NCBI RefSeq assembly: GCF_002904295.1
Contig: NZ_PPHG01000081.1
Location: 1 to 64,000 of the forward strand
From: Amycolatopsis sp. CA-128772
GTDB lineage: Bacteria > Actinomycetota > Actinomycetes > Mycobacteriales > Pseudonocardiaceae
Reading direction: 5' to 3'
Length of the DNA: 64,000 nucleotides
A program made the position numbers and the translations under genes. Below the pieces are notes generated by a model. It searched no databases. It was not told where the DNA came from and saw nothing but the letters and a program-made list of their open reading frames with translations. This document shows positions 8,033 through 16,545 of this stretch, piece by piece (positions within the stretch are counted from its first letter, which is position 1; every line of letters begins with the position of its first letter).

Positions 8033-9565
8033 TCACCCCGCGCCGAGGACCGCCATCGCCGCGTTGTGGCCGGGAATGCCGCTGACACCACCCCCTCTCG
8101 CCGCTCCCGCACCACAGAGCAGGATGCGCTCGTGCGGTGTCTCCACGCCCCAGCGGCCGGCCTGCGCCGGATCTTCCGCGAAGGGCCAGGAGAGGTCCCG
8201 GTGGAAGATGTGCCCCGCCGGCAGACCCAGCTCGGCCTCCAGGTCCAGCGGGGTTTTGGCTTCCACACAGGGTTTTCCGTCCGGCCCGGCCAGCAGGCAG
8301 TCCTCGATCGGCTCGGCCAGCACGCTGTTCAGCGAAGCCAGCGTCGCGCGCAACGCCGCTTCGCGTGCCTCTTCGTTGCGCCCCTCGAAGAGGCGGGCCG
8401 GCATGTGCAGGCCGAACAGGGTGAGCGTGTGCGTGCCGGCCGCGCGTTCGGCCGGGCCGAGGATCGACGGATCCGTCAACGAGTGGCAGTAGATTTCGCA
8501 CGGCGGCAGCGTGGGGATCCTGCCCGCCGCCGCCTCGCGGTACGCCGCCTCCAGCTGGGTGAAGGTTTCGTTGACGTGGAAGGTGCCCCCGAACGCGTCG
8601 GCCGGATCGACGCCGGGGTCGCGCAGCCTCGGCAGCCGCGTCAGCACCATGTTCACCTTCAGCTGCGCGCCTTCCGGCCGGCCGGAAGGCGCCTCGCCCA
8701 GCAGCCGCGCCAGCGTGGCCGGCGCGACGTTGGCGAGGACGTGGCCGCCCCGGACGACGAGTTCGGCGTCGTCCCGCCGGTAGCGCACCTCGCCGTCCGG
8801 GTCGACCGAGAGCACCTCCGCGCCGGTGACCAGGCGCGCGCCCGCGGCGGTGGCCACCGCCGCGAGCGAACCGGTGACCGACCCCATCCCGCCGACCGGG
8901 ACGTCCCAGTCGCCGGTGCCGTTGCCGATCACGTGGTAGAGGAGACACCGGTTCTGGCGCAGGTCCTCGCCGTCCGCCGGGGCGAACGTGCCGATCAGCG
9001 CGTCGGTGAGCACCACGCCGCGCACCGTGTCGTGGCCGAACCACGACGTGAGCGCTTCGCCGATCGGCCGTTCGAACAGCAGGGACCACGCCTCGGCGTC
9101 GCCGATCCGCGCGCGGAAGTCCACTTCGGACAGCAGTGGCTCGGTGAGCGTCCCGAACGCGCGCCCGGCGACGCGCCCGGTCAGCTCGTAGAACCGCTGC
9201 CAGGCCGAGAAGTCCGAAGTGGACCCGGTGACCGCGCGGAACGACGCCGCTGTGCGACCTTCGTCGCCCGTGTCGACAAGGAGACCGGTGCCGCCCGACG
9301 GGGTGTAGGACGACATCCGGCGCCGGCGCAGCTCCACGTCGAGGCCGAGGTCGGCCACGATCTTCTTCGGCAGCAGGCTGACCAGGTACGAGTAGCGCGA
9401 AAGCCGGACGTCCACGCCCTCGAACGCGCGGAACGAGACGGCGGCGCCACCGGTCTCTCCCCGCCGTTCGAGCACGAGCACCGACCGGCCCGCCCGCGCC
9501 AGGTACGCGGCCGCCACCAGGCCGTTGTGCCCGCCGCCGACGATCACCACGTCGTACCTGTCCAT
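8033..9565 (-). CDS. NAD(P)/FAD-dependent oxidoreductase, phytoene desaturase/PYROXD2-like
   Basis: A 510-residue flavoprotein. The N-terminal motif DVVIVGGGHNGLVAAAYLAR and LERRGETGGAA are typical of phytoene-desaturase-like amine oxidases of the PYROXD2 group. The C-terminal FAD contact is GAARGGGVSGIPGHNAA. There are no carotenoid genes nearby, so a carotenoid role is not supported. ATG 9565 follows a GGAGAGGAC ribosome binding site and is favoured over longer in-frame extensions, which run into low-complexity sequence. Confidence 0.85.
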   Translation of the reverse strand: MDRYDVVIVGGGHNGLVAAAYLARAGRSVLVLERRGETGGAAVSFRAFEGVDVRLSRYSYLVSLLPKKIVADLGLDVELRRRRMSSYTPSGGTGLLVDTGDEGRTAASFRAVTGSTSDFSAWQRFYELTGRVAGRAFGTLTEPLLSEVDFRARIGDAEAWSLLFERPIGEALTSWFGHDTVRGVVLTDALIGTFAPADGEDLRQNRCLLYHVIGNGTGDWDVPVGGMGSVTGSLAAVATAAGARLVTGAEVLSVDPDGEVRYRRDDAELVVRGGHVLANVAPATLARLLGEAPSGRPEGAQLKVNMVLTRLPRLRDPGVDPADAFGGTFHVNETFTQLEAAYREAAAGRIPTLPPCEIYCHSLTDPSILGPAERAAGTHTLTLFGLHMPARLFEGRNEEAREAALRATLASLNSVLAEPIEDCLLAGPDGKPCVEAKTPLDLEAELGLPAGHIFHRDLSWPFAEDPAQAGRWGVETPHERILLCGAGAARGGGVSGIPGHNAAMAVLGAG

Positions 9566-9739
9566 CTGCCGTCCTCTCCTGGTTCGGCCTGCCCTTTCAT
9601 CGTGACCACGCCGCCGGGCCGAATTCAAGGAAACGTCACAAATGCTCCGTTCGCGGCCCTGGCGCGAAATCCGGTTGCGCGGCCGCGGACCGCTCCGGCA
9701 TCCTGAGCGGACCCGGCAGGGAGCCGGTGCGGTGAGAAC

Positions 9740-9807
9740 GGGAGGTGCCTGACGTGATGACTGTCCGGGCCTTTCCGCGCCCTCACCCACCCGCCCCCCG
9801 AGGCTGA
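9740..9807 (+). promoter_or_regulatory. Possible proline-rich leader peptide upstream of RIO kinase
   Basis: A GGGAGG ribosome binding site (9740-9745) is followed by GTG 9754/ATG 9757 and a 17-codon frame ending at TGA 9805-9807. It encodes a peptide with six prolines in 16 residues (MTVRAFPRPHPPAPRG). It stops 44 bp before the kinase start. It may be a translated leader acting by ribosome stalling, or chance. Confidence 0.3.
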
Positions 9808-9851
9808 CGACGCGCCCGGTGGGGCATCCCTGATCGAGGAGAAACCCACCA

Positions 9852-10817
9852 GTGCGCCAGCACGACTTCGAAGACTCCGACCTGTTCGACGACCACCCGT
9901 CCCGGCGCCACGAAGCGCGTTCGAGGCGACGCGGGCGGTTCGAAGAACCCGAACCCACGCGCCGCGGACGGCTGACCGAAGGCGAACGCGTCCGGCTCGC
10001 GAAACTCCGCGACGACGCCTACACCGAACGCCAGCTGCCTGACGGCGCCGACCGCTGGTCCACCTGGGACGACGCCGAACACGGCCCGCTCCCCCGGCCG
10101 GACTGGGTCGTCACCGAGCTCGCCGCGGTCGACACCGACCTCGGCGTCCTCAAAACCGGCAAGGAGGCGGACGTCCACCTGCTGCGGCGGGGCCTGCCCG
10201 GCACCCCCGGCACGCTGCTCGCCGCGAAGCGGTACCGCAGCGACGAACACAAGCTGTTCCACCGCGACGCGGGCTACCTCGAAGGCCGGCGGATGCGCCG
10301 GTCCCGCGAGAACCGGGCGATGGCGCAGCGCAGTGCGTTCGGCCGCAACCTCATCGCCGAGCAGTGGGCGGTCGCGGAGTTCGCCGCGCTGAGTCGCCTG
10401 TGGACGCTCGGTGCGCCGGTGCCGTACCCCGTTCAGCGCAACGGAACGGAACTACTGCTCGAGTTCCTCGGCGAGGACGACGGCACCGCGGCACCCCGCC
10501 TGGCCCAGGTCCGCCCGGAGCCGGACGAGCTGCGGGACCTGTGGTTCCAGGCGGTCGCGGCGCTCGACCTGCTCGCCTCCGAGGGGCTCGCGCACGGCGA
10601 CCTCTCGGCGTACAACCTGCTCGTGCACCGGGGGCGGCTGATGGTGATCGACCTGCCCCAGGTCGTCGACGTCGTGGCCAACCCCGGCGGCGTCGAGTTC
10701 CTGGCCCGGGACCTGCGCAACCTGGCCGGCTGGTTCCACGGCCGCGGCCTGGGCGAAGACGTCACGAGGACCGGAGAACTGCTGGCCGAGCTCGTTTCGG
10801 CGGCCGGGCTCGGGTGA
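9852..10817 (+). CDS. RIO1-like serine protein kinase
   Basis: A 321-residue atypical protein kinase. After a basic N-terminal tail (about 1-75) the RIO fold shows the loop LKTGKEADVHLL, the Lys in LLAAKRYR, the catalytic HGDLSAYNLLV and the metal site MVIDLPQVVD. RIO kinases act in ribosome maturation in archaea and eukaryotes; the bacterial role is poorly known. GTG 9852 follows GAGGAG at about 9836. It is a single-gene unit with a possible leader peptide upstream. Confidence 0.88.
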   Translation: MRQHDFEDSDLFDDHPSRRHEARSRRRGRFEEPEPTRRGRLTEGERVRLAKLRDDAYTERQLPDGADRWSTWDDAEHGPLPRPDWVVTELAAVDTDLGVLKTGKEADVHLLRRGLPGTPGTLLAAKRYRSDEHKLFHRDAGYLEGRRMRRSRENRAMAQRSAFGRNLIAEQWAVAEFAALSRLWTLGAPVPYPVQRNGTELLLEFLGEDDGTAAPRLAQVRPEPDELRDLWFQAVAALDLLASEGLAHGDLSAYNLLVHRGRLMVIDLPQVVDVVANPGGVEFLARDLRNLAGWFHGRGLGEDVTRTGELLAELVSAAGLG

Positions 10818-11158
10818 TTCCGGGGCGGCGTCGCGGCTGTGGTGTGGAACACGCCTGCGACGCCGCCCACAACCGGTGACCTCGATGCGTAGTCCCGGCT
10901 CCACCTCGGGTACAGTGAACACAGACCGCAACCGGCGGCGTGGATGAGTTGGTGTCCGTCGCCTCCAGAGTCGTTAAAGGCACAGCCACCGAATGACTCG
11001 CGGTGATCCGAAGTAAGCCAAGCGGCGCGCAGTGTCGGCAAGCGATGACACGGTGTGCCGGGTCCGTCCCTGTGAACGCCCATCGCACACCATCTTGCCC
11101 TGCCTGCGCGCGGGCTGCCCGGGCCTCCCTTGCGACGAACCACGTCCGAGAGGCATTT
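10818..11158 (+). promoter_or_regulatory. Long 5' leader of the DEAD-box helicase gene
   Basis: 341 bp without a full-size gene. A likely -10 element TACAGT is at 10911-10916, implying an untranslated leader of about 235 nt. Two tiny frames lie in it: ATG 10944 to TGA 11006 (20 codons) and ATG 10993 to TAA 11016 (MTRGDPK). Long structured leaders are common before cold-inducible RNA helicase genes, so post-transcriptional control is plausible but unproven. Confidence 0.4.
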
Positions 11159-12754
11159 GTGACCGTCACGTTCAACTCCGGCCCTTCCTCGACGTCCGCG
11201 AACGCGGGCCGTCCCGACCGCAAGCCGCGCACCCGCCCGGCCGGCGGCGACATGCTGCGCGACGACGCGGTCGAGCTCGTGGCCACCAAGACCTTCGCCG
11301 AACTGGGCCTGCCGGAGCCGCTGCTCCGTGCCCTGGCCGACGCGGGCATCAACAGCCCCTTCCCGATCCAGTCCGCGACCATCCCGGACGCGCTGGCCGG
11401 CCGCGACGTGCTGGGCCGCGCCCAGACCGGCTCCGGCAAGACCCTCGCCTTCGGCCTGGCCATGCTGGCCCGGCTCGCCGACGGCAAGGCCCGCCCGAAG
11501 CGCCCCCGCGCGCTGATCCTCGTCCCGACCCGCGAGCTGGCCATGCAGGTCGCCGACTCGCTGACCCCGCTGGCCAAGTCGCTCGGCCTGTGGTGCCGCA
11601 CGGCCGTCGGCGGCATGGCCTTCGCCCGCCAGGCGGACGCGCTGTCCCGCGGCGTCGACCTGCTGATCGCCACCCCGGGCCGGCTGTCGGACCACGTCCG
11701 CCAGGGCACCGCGCACCTGGGTGACTGCAACTTCATCGCCCTCGACGAGGCCGACCAGATGGCGGACATGGGCTTCATGCCGCAGGTCCGCGAGATCATG
11801 GACCTCACCCCGCCGGGTGGCCAGCGGCTGCTGTTCTCCGCGACCCTCGACGGTGACGTCAACCGCCTGGTCAAGCAGTACCTGACCGACCCGGTGACGC
11901 ACTCGGTCGCGCCGTCGACCGCCAGCGTGACGACCATGGACCATCACGTGCTCCAGGTCTCGCACCAGGACAAGCAGGACGTCATCACGCAGATCGGCGC
12001 CCGCGATGGCCGCACGATCATGTTCGTGCGGACCAAGCACCACGTCGACCGCCTCGCCGAGCGCCTGCGCGAGCAGGGCGTGAACGCGGCGGCCCTGCAC
12101 GGCGGCAAGACGCAGGGTCAGCGCAACCGCGTCCTCGCCGACTTCAAGGAGGGCTACACCCCGGTCCTCGTCGCCACGGACGTCGCCGCCCGCGGCATCC
12201 ACGTCGACGACATCTCGCTGGTGCTGCACGTCGACCCGGCGGCCGACCACAAGGACTACCTGCACCGCGCGGGCCGCACGGCGCGCGCCGGGGCGTCCGG
12301 CGTGGTCGTCACGGTGGCGACGCACGACCAGCGCCGGATGGTCCGCCGGCTGACCGACCGCGCCGGCGTGCGCGCGGAGTCGACGACGGTCCGCCCGGGC
12401 GACGCCGAGCTGTCCCGCATCACCGGCGCCAAGGAGCCCAGCGGCGAGCCGGTCGTCGAGCGTCGGCGCGAGAGCCCGCGTCGCGGCGGTGGCGGCGGTG
12501 GCTTCCGCGGTGACCGCGGCTTCGGCGGCAACCGGGGCGGCGAGCGCGGCGGTTCGTACCGCGGCGAGCGCAGCCACACCGGCGGCGACCGTGACCGTGG
12601 TGGCGAGCGCGGCGGCGACCGTGGTGGTTACCGCGGCGGCGACCGCGAAGGCCGTCCCGGTGGCTTCGGCGGCCGTGGCCGCCAGCCCCGCTCGGGCAAC
12701 GGCGGTGGCTACGGCCGCCCGAGCCGTGGCCCGCGTCGCGGCTACGACAGCTGA
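11159..12754 (+). CDS. DEAD-box ATP-dependent RNA helicase
   Basis: A 531-residue RNA helicase. Motifs in order are the Q-motif region PFPIQSATIP, motif I RAQTGSGKT, Ia PTRELAMQV, Ib TPGRL, II DEAD, III SAT, then in domain 2 IMFVRTK, VATDVAARGIH and HRAGRTARAG (motif VI). A C-terminal tail of about 90 residues is RGG-rich (repeated RGG/GGDR), typical of RNA-binding extensions in actinobacterial RhlE/CsdA-type helicases. GTG 11159 follows GAGAGG at 11147 and is preferred to a longer in-frame opening at 11003 that is not helicase-like. A strong terminator follows. Confidence 0.93.
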   Translation: MTVTFNSGPSSTSANAGRPDRKPRTRPAGGDMLRDDAVELVATKTFAELGLPEPLLRALADAGINSPFPIQSATIPDALAGRDVLGRAQTGSGKTLAFGLAMLARLADGKARPKRPRALILVPTRELAMQVADSLTPLAKSLGLWCRTAVGGMAFARQADALSRGVDLLIATPGRLSDHVRQGTAHLGDCNFIALDEADQMADMGFMPQVREIMDLTPPGGQRLLFSATLDGDVNRLVKQYLTDPVTHSVAPSTASVTTMDHHVLQVSHQDKQDVITQIGARDGRTIMFVRTKHHVDRLAERLREQGVNAAALHGGKTQGQRNRVLADFKEGYTPVLVATDVAARGIHVDDISLVLHVDPAADHKDYLHRAGRTARAGASGVVVTVATHDQRRMVRRLTDRAGVRAESTTVRPGDAELSRITGAKEPSGEPVVERRRESPRRGGGGGGFRGDRGFGGNRGGERGGSYRGERSHTGGDRDRGGERGGDRGGYRGGDREGRPGGFGGRGRQPRSGNGGGYGRPSRGPRRGYDS

Positions 12755-12764
12755 GTTTCTCCTT

Positions 12765-12798
12765 CGGAAGCCCCGGACCACGCGGTCCGGGGCTTCCG
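12765..12798 (+). terminator. Strong hairpin terminator after helicase gene
   Basis: A perfect 15-bp stem (12765-12779 with 12784-12798) with a four-base loop ACGC, starting 10 bp after the helicase stop codon. There is no U-tract, as is common in high-GC actinobacteria. It separates the helicase from bioF. Confidence 0.85.
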
Positions 12799-12853
12799 GC
12801 GTTTGCGGGCCCGCTGCGCGGTGTCGCGAGGGCCGGGTGGGAGACTGCGGGAC

Positions 12854-14029
12854 GTGACTACGCCGCCGACGCTCCCGCCCGACGAGGTTTTCGACTGGCT
12901 CGACGCGGAGGCGGAGAAGCGGGCGAACGCGGGGCTCGTGCGGCAGCTGCGGCCGCGTCCCGCCCGGGCCGACGAGCTGGACCTGGCCGGCAACGACTAC
13001 CTCGGGCTGGCCCGCGACAAGCGCGTCGCCGGAGCGTCCGCGGCCGCCGCGCTGCGCTGGGGCGCCGGGTCGACCGGGTCCCGGCTGGTCACCGGATCGA
13101 CTGAGCTGCACACCGAGCTGGAGCTGGAGCTCGCCCGGTTCTGCGGCGCTCAGGCGGCGCTCGTGTTCTCCTCCGGCTTCGCCGCGAACCTCGGCGCGGT
13201 GACGGCGCTGTCCGGGTCCGAGTCGGCGATCGTCACCGACAAGTACATCCACGCGTCGCTGATCGAGGGCTGCCGGCTGTCGCGGGCCGACGTCGCCGCG
13301 GTCGCGCACTCGACGCCGTCGGCGATCAAGCACGCGCTGGCGACCCGGCGGAAGCCGCGGGCGCTGGTGGTGACGGACTCGGTGTTCTCGGTCGACGGCG
13401 ACCTCGCGCCGCTCGAGGAGCTGGCCGGGATCTGCCGTGCGCACGGCGCGGCGATGCTCGTGGACGACGCGCACGGCTTCGGCGTCCTGGGTGACGGTGG
13501 GCGCGGTGCGGTGCACGCGGCCGGGCTGTCGGGCGCGCCCGACGTCGTCACGACGTTGACGCTGTCGAAGGCCCTCGGCGCTCAGGGCGGCGCTGTCGTG
13601 GGGCCGCGGCGGGTGATCAAGCACCTCGTGGACACGGCTCGCAGCTTCATCTTCGACACCGCCTTGGCGCCCGCGAGCGCGGCTGCCGCGTTGGCGGCGT
13701 TGCACGCGTTGAAGGAGGAGCCGGGGCTGGCGGGGAAGGTGGTCGAGAACGCGGGCAAACTGGCGATGTCGTTGAAGGCGGCCGGGTTGAAGGCGAGCCT
13801 GCCGGACGCCGCGGTGATCTCGGTGCAGGCGCCGTCGGCGGAGACGGCCGTCGCGTGGGCAGCGGCTTGTGCGGAGCAGGGCATCCGGGTCGGGTGCTTC
13901 CGGCCGCCGTCGGTGCCGGACGGGATTTCGCGGCTGCGGCTGACCGCGCGGGCCGACCTCACGGAGTCCGATGTGGACCGTGCGGTGAAGGTGATCACCG
14001 CGACCGCGCCGCGGGGTGCGATCGGCTGA
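12854..14029 (+). CDS. bioF: 8-amino-7-oxononanoate synthase
   Basis: A 391-residue PLP-dependent enzyme of the alpha-oxoamine synthase family that condenses pimeloyl-thioester with L-alanine in biotin synthesis. Diagnostic segments are DYLGLA, GAGSTGSRLVTGS, DDAHGFGVLG (PLP Asp and His) and the Schiff-base lysine in LSKALGAQGG. GTG 12854 gives the usual N terminus. No other bio genes are adjacent, so another oxoamine synthase role is possible. It is followed by a tandem repeat rather than a hairpin terminator. Confidence 0.85.
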   Translation: MTTPPTLPPDEVFDWLDAEAEKRANAGLVRQLRPRPARADELDLAGNDYLGLARDKRVAGASAAAALRWGAGSTGSRLVTGSTELHTELELELARFCGAQAALVFSSGFAANLGAVTALSGSESAIVTDKYIHASLIEGCRLSRADVAAVAHSTPSAIKHALATRRKPRALVVTDSVFSVDGDLAPLEELAGICRAHGAAMLVDDAHGFGVLGDGGRGAVHAAGLSGAPDVVTTLTLSKALGAQGGAVVGPRRVIKHLVDTARSFIFDTALAPASAAAALAALHALKEEPGLAGKVVENAGKLAMSLKAAGLKASLPDAAVISVQAPSAETAVAWAAACAEQGIRVGCFRPPSVPDGISRLRLTARADLTESDVDRAVKVITATAPRGAIG

Positions 14030-14032
14030 GCC

Positions 14033-14172
14033 GTACCCGGACGGTCGGTTCACGTACCTGGAGCGTCGGTTCGTGTACCCAGGCGGACGACTCGCGTGAT
14101 CAGGGGCGGGATTCGCGTGATTGGACGCGGAACTCGCGTGATTGGACGCGCAACTCGCGTATTGGCGGGGGG
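14033..14172. repeat. 21-bp tandem repeat, six units plus partial seventh
   Basis: Exact period of 21 bp: units start at 14033, 14054, 14075, 14096, 14117, 14138 and 14159 (partial). Units 5 and 6 differ at one base; units 1-3 are more divergent but keep the GTA/GTGA start and a TCG/TTCAC-type end. The last units begin GTGATTGGACGCG and end ACTCGC. The array fills the gap between the convergent bioF and acetyltransferase genes. The sequence gradient from one end to the other suggests stepwise expansion. Confidence 0.9.
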
Positions 14173-14174
14173 TT

Positions 14175-14606
14175 TTAGGGGAGGCGGCGCATGCGGATAT
14201 GGGGGATTCCGTCGTCGTCCTTGTACTCCTGGCCTTCGGGCGTGAAGCCGTAGCGGGCGTAGAAGGCTTGGACGTAGGTCTGGGCGTCGAGGACGTACTC
14301 GCCCGGGATCGTCAGGGCTGCGTCCATCAAGCGGGCCGCCAGGCCGGTGCCGCGGGCGTGGGCCGCCGTCGCCACGCGGCCGATGCGGCGGACTTCGCCC
14401 GGGTCCTGCAGGACGCGGAGGTACGCCAGGACCGCGCCGGACTCCTCGAACCACAGGTGGCGGGTGTCCGGCAGCAGGTCACGGCCGTCGAGTTCCGGGT
14501 ACGCGGCCTTCTGCTCCACGACGAACACGTCGACGCGCAGGCGCAGGATGTCGTGCAGCTGGGCGGCGGTCAGCTCCGGACCGGTCGCGTCGTGCAGGGT
14601 CGGCAT
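14175..14606 (-). CDS. ElaA-like GNAT acetyltransferase
   Basis: A 143-residue single-domain GNAT of the ElaA type. Family features are ILRLRVDVFVVEQKAAYPEL near the N terminus, the acetyl-CoA loop RIGRVATAAHARGTGLAARL, and the C-terminal AQTYVQAFYARYGF block. The acceptor is unknown. ATG 14606 gives the normal family length. It is convergent with bioF across the 21-bp repeat array; its stop lies only a few bases from the last repeat. Confidence 0.88.
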   Translation of the reverse strand: MPTLHDATGPELTAAQLHDILRLRVDVFVVEQKAAYPELDGRDLLPDTRHLWFEESGAVLAYLRVLQDPGEVRRIGRVATAAHARGTGLAARLMDAALTIPGEYVLDAQTYVQAFYARYGFTPEGQEYKDDDGIPHIRMRRLP

Positions 14607-14623
14607 ACCCCTGCTTAGCACGC

Positions 14624-15439
14624 TCAGCCGAGGAGACGGAACTTGGACTGGGCCTTGACGTCCTCGGCGTACGCCGAGACTCGCGTGTAGACACCCGGCT
14701 TGCCCGCCTTCGCGCAACCGTCGCCGAAGGAGACGATGCCGATCAGCGTGTCGCCGACCACGAGGGGGCCGCCGGAGTCGCCCTGGCAGGCGTCGACGCC
14801 GCCCTCGGCGTAGCCCGCGCAGACCATGCTCCGCTGGTCGTAGACGTCGTAGTCGGTGCGGCACTCGCTGTCCGAGACCAGCGGCACCTGGGCGCTGCGC
14901 AGGAAGTCGGAGCGGGCGCCGCCGTCGGCGATGCGGCCCCAGCCGAGCACGGTCGCCTGGGTGCCCGTCGCATACACCTGCGTGTCCGTGCTCTCCGGCA
15001 GCTTCGCCGGCCGGTAGTCGAGCTGGCCGCGGACGGTCAGCACCGCGATGTCGGCGCCCTGCGTCGGGTCGGTGTAGCTCTGGCTGACCCAGACCTTCGA
15101 GACGCCCAGGACCTGACCCTCGCTGGTGCGCTTGTCCTCGCGGCCGGCCACCACGCGGACGTCCTGCTTCGCCACCGCCTTGGCGCAGTGCGCCGCCGTC
15201 GCCACCGCTGTGGAGCTGACGATCACCGCGCCGCAGAACTGGTTGCCGCCCGCGTCGGTCAGGTACACCGCGTACGGGTGGTCGGCGATCGACGCCTGGT
15301 TGCCGCCGACGATCCGCGCCTGGGTGCCGGCGCCCGGGTCCGCCGCCGCCGTGCCCACCACGACCGGAACGGCGACCGCGACGACCGCGAGGAGTGCGCC
15401 GCTCGCGAACAGCAGGGATCGGCGGGACTTCACGGCCAT
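14624..15439 (-). CDS. Secreted trypsin-like serine protease
   Basis: A 271-residue exported S1A protease. The N terminus MAVKSRRSLLFASGALLAVV is a signal peptide. A short propeptide ends in QAR just before the classical mature start IVGG. The catalytic triad is visible as His in TAAHCAK, Asp in GADIAVL and Ser in CQGDSGGPLVVG, and paired cysteines (CGAV/AHC, SECR/MVCAG, DACQG/DGCAK) fit trypsin disulfides. The Asp six residues before the active Ser predicts trypsin-like cleavage after Lys/Arg. ATG 15439 has an AGGAG ribosome binding site. Confidence 0.92.
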   Translation of the reverse strand: MAVKSRRSLLFASGALLAVVAVAVPVVVGTAAADPGAGTQARIVGGNQASIADHPYAVYLTDAGGNQFCGAVIVSSTAVATAAHCAKAVAKQDVRVVAGREDKRTSEGQVLGVSKVWVSQSYTDPTQGADIAVLTVRGQLDYRPAKLPESTDTQVYATGTQATVLGWGRIADGGARSDFLRSAQVPLVSDSECRTDYDVYDQRSMVCAGYAEGGVDACQGDSGGPLVVGDTLIGIVSFGDGCAKAGKPGVYTRVSAYAEDVKAQSKFRLLG

Positions 15440-15605
15440 GGGACGTTCTCCTCTTCGGCACAGCACGGAGCAAAGCACTCGGCACCCGGACAACTCCGGT
15501 GCGTGAACGACGTGCGCTCAATACCCTAATCCGAGGGGGCCCAAAACGGTGTCACTGGAACGGGTGGACTCCGCGCCGAACGCACGTTTCTGTCAAGCTG
15601 GCCGG

Positions 15606-16448
15606 ATGCGGCGGAGAGCGACGGCGGCGGGCCTGGTCCTGCTCTGCGCCGCAACCGCCTGCTCCCCGGCGGTCCCACCGCCGGCACCTGCGCCGACGAC
15701 GGTCACGGCGACCACCCGGGCCACGCCGCCGACGACGTCCCCCGCCCCCGCCGTCCCCTGGCAGGTCGGTGCGCGGCCACTCCCCCGCCGGGCCGACGGC
15801 TTCGGCGAGGTCGAGCCGACGCCACCCGAACTGGTGAACCGGGCACTTCCGACAAAAGACCTGTTTCCGCCCCCCGCCGGGAACGCGTACGCCTCGACGA
15901 TCAGCGCCGTGCCGTCCGACGTCCTCGCCCGCAGCACCTGGCAGGCCGCCTGCCCGGTGAAGGCGGCCGACCTGCGCTACCTGACGATGTCGTTCTGGGG
16001 TTTCGACGGCCGCGCGCACACCGGCGAAATGCTGGTGAACGCGTCCGGCGCGGCCGGCATCACCCGGGTTTTCGGGCAGTTGTTCGCCGCGCACTTCCCG
16101 TTCGAAGAACTGCGCGTGACCAGCCCGGCCGAGCTCACCGCGCCGCCGACCGGGGACGGCAACTCGACCAGCGCGTTCGTCTGCCGCCCGGCTCGCGGGC
16201 AGACGAACTGGTCGGCGCACGCCTACGGGCTCGCCGTGGACGTCAACCCGTTCTGCAACCCCTACACCCAGGGCGACCTCGTGCTCCCCGAGCTGGCGTC
16301 GGCGTACGTCGACCGCTCGCGACGGCGGCCCGGCATGGTCCTGGCCGGCGACGCGACCGTCCGCGCGTTCGCGGCCGCCGGGTGGAGCTGGGGCGGGAAC
16401 TGGCGCAGCCCGACCGACCGGATGCACTTCACCGCGACCGGTCACTGA
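15606..16448 (+). CDS. M15 family metallopeptidase lipoprotein
   Basis: A 280-residue exported protein. The signal peptide ends in a lipobox (LLCAATAC), so it is probably membrane-anchored as a lipoprotein, followed by a Pro/Thr-rich linker (about 25-60). The C-terminal zinc peptidase domain has the ligands His and Asp in [13 protein letters not shown] and the last His in DRMHFTA, as in D-Ala-D-Ala carboxypeptidase/endolysin-type M15 enzymes. A peptidoglycan peptide substrate is likely. ATG 15606 starts the signal peptide. It is divergent from the protease gene. Confidence 0.85.
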   Translation: MRRRATAAGLVLLCAATACSPAVPPPAPAPTTVTATTRATPPTTSPAPAVPWQVGARPLPRRADGFGEVEPTPPELVNRALPTKDLFPPPAGNAYASTISAVPSDVLARSTWQAACPVKAADLRYLTMSFWGFDGRAHTGEMLVNASGAAGITRVFGQLFAAHFPFEELRVTSPAELTAPPTGDGNSTSAFVCRPARGQTNWSAHAYGLAVDVNPFCNPYTQGDLVLPELASAYVDRSRRRPGMVLAGDATVRAFAAAGWSWGGNWRSPTDRMHFTATGH

Positions 16449-16545
16449 CCACGTAATACGACGTCAAGCACAACCGGGAACACCCGCCCCCGCAGCACGG
16501 TTGGCTAGGGTGAACCGACCGGAACCGGACCCCGCGGAGGATGCA

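Noticed and set aside
11003-11158. N-terminal extension of the DEAD-box helicase
   Set aside because: The extra 52 residues are Cys/Ala/Arg-rich and unlike helicases. GTG 11159 has a proper GAGAGG site and starts helicase-like text soon after.
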